Origin: Stemphylium vesicarium
Taxonomy: Eukaryota > Ascomycota > Dothideomycetes > Pleosporales > Pleosporaceae
DNA length: 45,459 nucleotides
Direction of reading: 5' to 3'
NCBI GenBank assembly: GCA_004380135.1
Contig: QXCR01000198.1
Span: forward strand, 1-45,459
Below, in pieces: positions 42,342 to 45,459 of the stretch; the first letter of the stretch is position 1, and each line of letters starts with the position of its first letter. The translations under genes were made by a program, and so were the position numbers. The notes beneath the pieces are model-generated. The model worked only from the letters and a program-made list of their open reading frames with translations, searched no databases and was not told the origin of the DNA.

Positions 42342-43444
42342 GTGATATTTGAGTTATTCATCTTTCTTAAGTATAGTGACTCGTCGTCTATGGGTCATCG
42401 CAGTACCATGGATGGAGAGGGCGCCAACCTCGGTATGACTTCGCGTGAGTTGAAGGGAGAAACTGTATGGAGCCACCGAAGCGTCTCGTTGCTTTTGCAA
42501 CTCAACAACACCATGGCCCTTCCTATCATCGCCCTGTTCACCGCGACCGAGATTCCCGCCAACATCCGAGCAAACAGCATAGTCGGCCCTGCCTTACTCC
42601 ATCATCAACAGGCTGAAAATGCCCTTTCTTGCGAGGAATAAGTAGCGAGGTGGGAAGCCTTCTATGGGAAGCCTGTCGATCAAGGACGGTACGCGATGCT
42701 GCATGGCCGCATGGCTGCTACTGACGTTATACACAGGCGACAACCCTGCTTCCCGAAACTTTGTCCTCTTGGAGAATGATGCGGTCAAAAGACTGCTGGT
42801 TCGGATGCGACAGCCAGATTGTCACCTCGCCGCAGCGGAGAGGAGGTTTACCGAACAAAACACCAAGTGGGCGCGATGGAGCCGGATGGACAACATTCTC
42901 ACCCCACATATGGCCTCTGTGTAGATGCGGCATAATGCTTAACATACATAGAGGCCTGTTGAGGATTGACGAATCATATGTAGATATGTATTTGACGTGA
43001 CTCAGTGTGACAGTGACGACTGGAAAATAACAGCAGAGGCAGTGGTAAGAACGAGCTGAAGAGAAATATATATTGGAATTCGAATGTGACTGAGCATCAA
43101 GGACAGAGCAAGCTGGGAAGCGTAGTTACAATGAGAAGAGGGGGGCTGAGACTGCACGCTCCCGATAATCCACAGGACCCTCTCTTCCAATTGACTATAC
43201 TTTTTGTTTTCTTAGCTTCCTTATGTGTAGGACGCTGCTAAACAGACTTTATACGTGCTAGTCGTGACGCTCCTTAAACAAGGATCTGCAGACGAGTGTG
43301 TGAAGCACCTAAAGCTGCTTGAGTAGCACCGTAGTACCATCGCAAACAGTCGACGTCGGTTGTAGGTTGGAAAAGCTTGCGAATTTCGTGCTGCTCACAG
43401 GTATGGGCGGGTGTAGGCGCTGTTTCTAAGCAATTTGATTGTTG
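42342..43444. other. Possible small plus-strand gene pieces
   Basis: Plus-strand frames at 42342-42641 (containing MALPIIALFTATEIPANIRA) and 42664-42924 (CMAAWLLLTLYTGDNPASRN on) look partly protein-like and could be exons of one gene or relics. I could not find a splice join that keeps both frames. Nothing further is seen at 42950-43444. Confidence 0.25.
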
Positions 43445-44048
43445 TTACTGCTCCTGGAAAGGGTCCCAGGGGTTTGGACCAGAAGGATCTTCCCCCTCAA
43501 CAGGGAGAGTCTCGTTCTCGCTGAGCCATTCTGGCGTGAGAACATCTTTCTCGCTTTCGAAAACCAGGACAGCCATCTCGTCATCCTTGAACCATACCAA
43601 TAGAAGAGGTATATCGCTATACGTATCAAATGATCGTTAGTTAGTGTGTGGCTACATGTTGGAGGCACAACTCACGTGGACTGCGTTGCTTCTGTGTGAC
43701 CCGTACCGCCATCCATCGCGCTGACCTCACTGACAGAAACACACTGTTGGAGATATTTATATATGCCTTCAAACAATGACTAGTAGTCACAATATTGGGC
43801 CAAGGTACACGCTGACTCGAACTCATGCGGGTTGCGGATCCTACGGCGCGTGGGAAAGGTCAAGGCGCTGAGAACAATAATGCCATCTGACAGACGGAGC
43901 CTGTAGCACCTTGAGCCTCAACAGCAGCATGATATCGAGCGCGCCCAACGATCAGTGCGCCCGTCTCAACAAGATTGGACGTCTCATCCTTCCAATCTAT
44001 CAGAGCCAAACGTGCTCTCTTACACGCTGGCATACGTTTCACGACCAT
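43445..44048 (-). CDS. Hypothetical gene, C-terminal exons only resolved
   Basis: The last exon (43616-43445) reads PLLLVWFKDDEMAVLVFESE, LTPEWLSENETLPVEGEDP and ends DPFQEQ. A 59-bp intron (43617-43675, GTGAGT to GTATAG, with a CTAACTAAC element) joins it in phase to an exon with MDGGTGHTEATQST (43716 start, or further upstream through FEGIYKYLQQCVSVSE). Upstream in the same frame lies one TAG after QYCDY. Another frame, 44048-43860 (ARLALIDWKDETSNLVETGA), may be an earlier exon. It is either a multi-exon gene whose model I cannot complete, or a gene with a C-to-T nonsense change. Not recognised. Confidence 0.35.
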
Positions 44049-44146
44049 GTCATTGGGAAACGCTGCCGCGGCTCTATACCGGCTGCATATACGACATGAA
44101 GCGGGGCGTGTAGAGAATCGTGGTCCGGATAGCAGCCTCCGTTGGT

Positions 44147-44659
44147 CTAGCCTCGAAAGGAGTCATCGCCACCAGCAACCCTGACGCCGCGTTTGAGCTC
44201 TTGATACAATTCCTCCTTTTGCACCTTGTCCATGGTGCGCCAGCTTGCGGGGCCTGGCTCAAAAGGGCTAGAAGCGGATGGCATTTCCATGCGAGGGGTT
44301 GGACGATTGCTACCAGACGGTTCGCTGAGACATACGGCCCTCTGCGTACCGACTTTACATGGAGGTTTCCCACCGCCACCAGGACATATGTACCATACAA
44401 AATTGCTATAGTCAAGATTACGGAAGCGAGAAGCAATAACGTGGTCACTACGAACAGGCCCGACGTCGGATGCCATTCCTAAGAGCGACTCCCTGAAGAC
44501 TTTGGGAGCAAACACAGTGAACCTCCTTATCTTGACCATGATGAGAGTTACACAATAAGCGTCCGAGACCGTTTGACATCGCCTTTCCCCAAACCCAGCT
44601 GTGACCGTCCGCGCTCTTAGGGTGAGGTGGCAATTCCCATTAATGCCCCTCTCTTGCAT
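44147..44659 (-). pseudogene. Small membrane-protein gene with shifted frames
   Basis: An ATG at 44474 (MASDVG) is followed, one base out of frame, by a strongly hydrophobic helix (VTTLLLLASVILTIAILYGTYVLV). Further on, a charged, normal-looking tail (MDKVQKEELYQELKRGVRVA) lies back in the first frame and ends at 44147. Two compensating frame changes within about 200 bases would make one short single-pass membrane protein. As it stands neither frame gives the whole. This could also be an unrecognised short intron or a sequencing error. Not recognised. Confidence 0.35.
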
Positions 44660-45459
44660 CTTGTGGCACTAGCAGTACCCATATTACTTGCACACACGTC
44701 ACCAAGCCCTTGTGGATGATACACTGTTCCAAGAGTGGAAGAACGCTACAAAATGCTGGCAGCGTACATTCCACTCTTTTCGTGTGCGTCAGTATGCTCT
44801 GAACAGCTATGTTTCCTTCGGGTGGTCCTGTTGCTGATGACTACTCATGAGATCGATCATCAAGATTAGGGGCTATAGTTGTGGGTTTGACGCCTTGTGA
44901 ATGTGTCAATAGAGTCGCTTGATAAAGTCGACTATTTGGATCTTTAGGCCCACTGTCAGGGTAGAATTCTCGCATCTGCACGGAGATTCAGTTCGGTTGA
45001 GAGCTATCGGGGTAATCCGAATGGGAGGGTTCTGGTGATGCTGCTGTCAAATCTGACTAGGCCATACAGTACAATGGCTCGACCGTATGTTCGCAACACA
45101 TTACAAACTCAGCTATCTGTAAGGCTCAATGTCGGCTATCGAGTGTTTTCGAAGAAGAAACCCGTCAAGTCTGATCATGTTGTGTGCGCTTGTTGGCCGT
45201 TCCAATGTTGACACAGACCTCAGCATAGTATATGGAGTGAAGATTGACCTATCAACTAAGGCCTACTAGTCATTTATTGTGCCTTAAGTATGAGCCCCTT
45301 CTGTTGTCGATGCCGAGCGATACATTCCAAGCAAAACGCACACACAAAATCCAGAATAAGCCGTATACCATAGTTATAAACGCCCTAATTACCTCGAAGA
45401 CAATGGCGGTCAACACTAACACGATGCATGCTAGGATAAGGGGTTTGACGCAAGTTGAA
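44660..45459. other. No supported gene (window right edge)
   Basis: I see no coding frame, repeat pair or RNA gene in the last 800 bases. Confidence 0.45.

Noticed and set aside
44074..44482. Both-strand long frames as two separate genes
   Set aside because: Opposing frames on the same bases cannot both be likely. The minus strand is preferred for its membrane helix and charged tail, and is still listed as a relic.

Overview
This window reads as nuclear DNA of a filamentous ascomycete (Pezizomycotina). A Dothideomycete of the Mycosphaerellales/Capnodiales kind is my best guess, at moderate confidence. The reasons are short introns (about 41-81 bp) with GT..AG borders and CTGAC/GCTAAC-type branch sites; fungal-specific families (self-sufficient CYP505, DUF7924, the YDR124W/hrmA-associated helical bundle, Mks1/DUF3295, an SCP-like secreted family); and solo LTRs among gene relics with many C-to-T type stops. 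No rRNA, tRNA, CRISPR or bacterial feature was found.

Left part (1-16.4 kb). Two small hypothetical genes on the minus strand (819-1679 and about 1921-2402) are followed by a wrecked SCP/CAP-like secreted-protein gene (2942-3726) carrying a 181-bp solo LTR. Next comes a metabolic core: a 1081-residue CYP505 P450-reductase fusion (5361-8786, minus) divergent from a 583-residue DHA2-type MFS exporter (10181-12183, plus). They share a 1.4-kb promoter with four copies of a CACTCGT motif. A PAQR/haemolysin-III membrane protein (13317-14111, minus) and a coiled-coil protein (15650-16350, minus) follow.

Middle (16.4-27.3 kb). This part holds a perfect 19-bp-arm palindrome (16864-16907), a textbook hAT-type MITE with 8-bp target duplication (17337-17464), a stop-ridden relic (17491-18180), an intact DUF7924 gene (18340-19689), a clean solo LTR (21562-21753), two intact hypothetical genes (23065-24325 and 25756-26254), and a truncated, frameshifted Mks1/DUF3295 relic (26561-27131).

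Right part (27.3-45.5 kb). An intact two-RRM protein (28062-29114) lies beside a long decayed gene with a repetitive tail (29603-31315) that holds two nested solo LTRs. A large repeat-rich area leads to a YDR124W/hrmA-associated protein with a GC-AG intron (34153-36124). Two intron-containing N-terminally hydrophobic proteins follow (37546-38778 and 40588-41440), the first overlapping the 3' end of a convergent minus-strand gene. The last kilobases are AT-rich or hold poorly resolved gene pieces.

Overall, intact single-copy genes alternate with relics made by LTR insertion, frameshift and nonsense mutation, as is common in accessory or subtelomeric compartments. The CYP505/MFS pair is the only group that looks functionally linked. 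I did not find a clear new multi-gene system. The best-supported novel structures are the nested LTRs inside the repeat-tailed relic, the hAT MITE and the palindrome.
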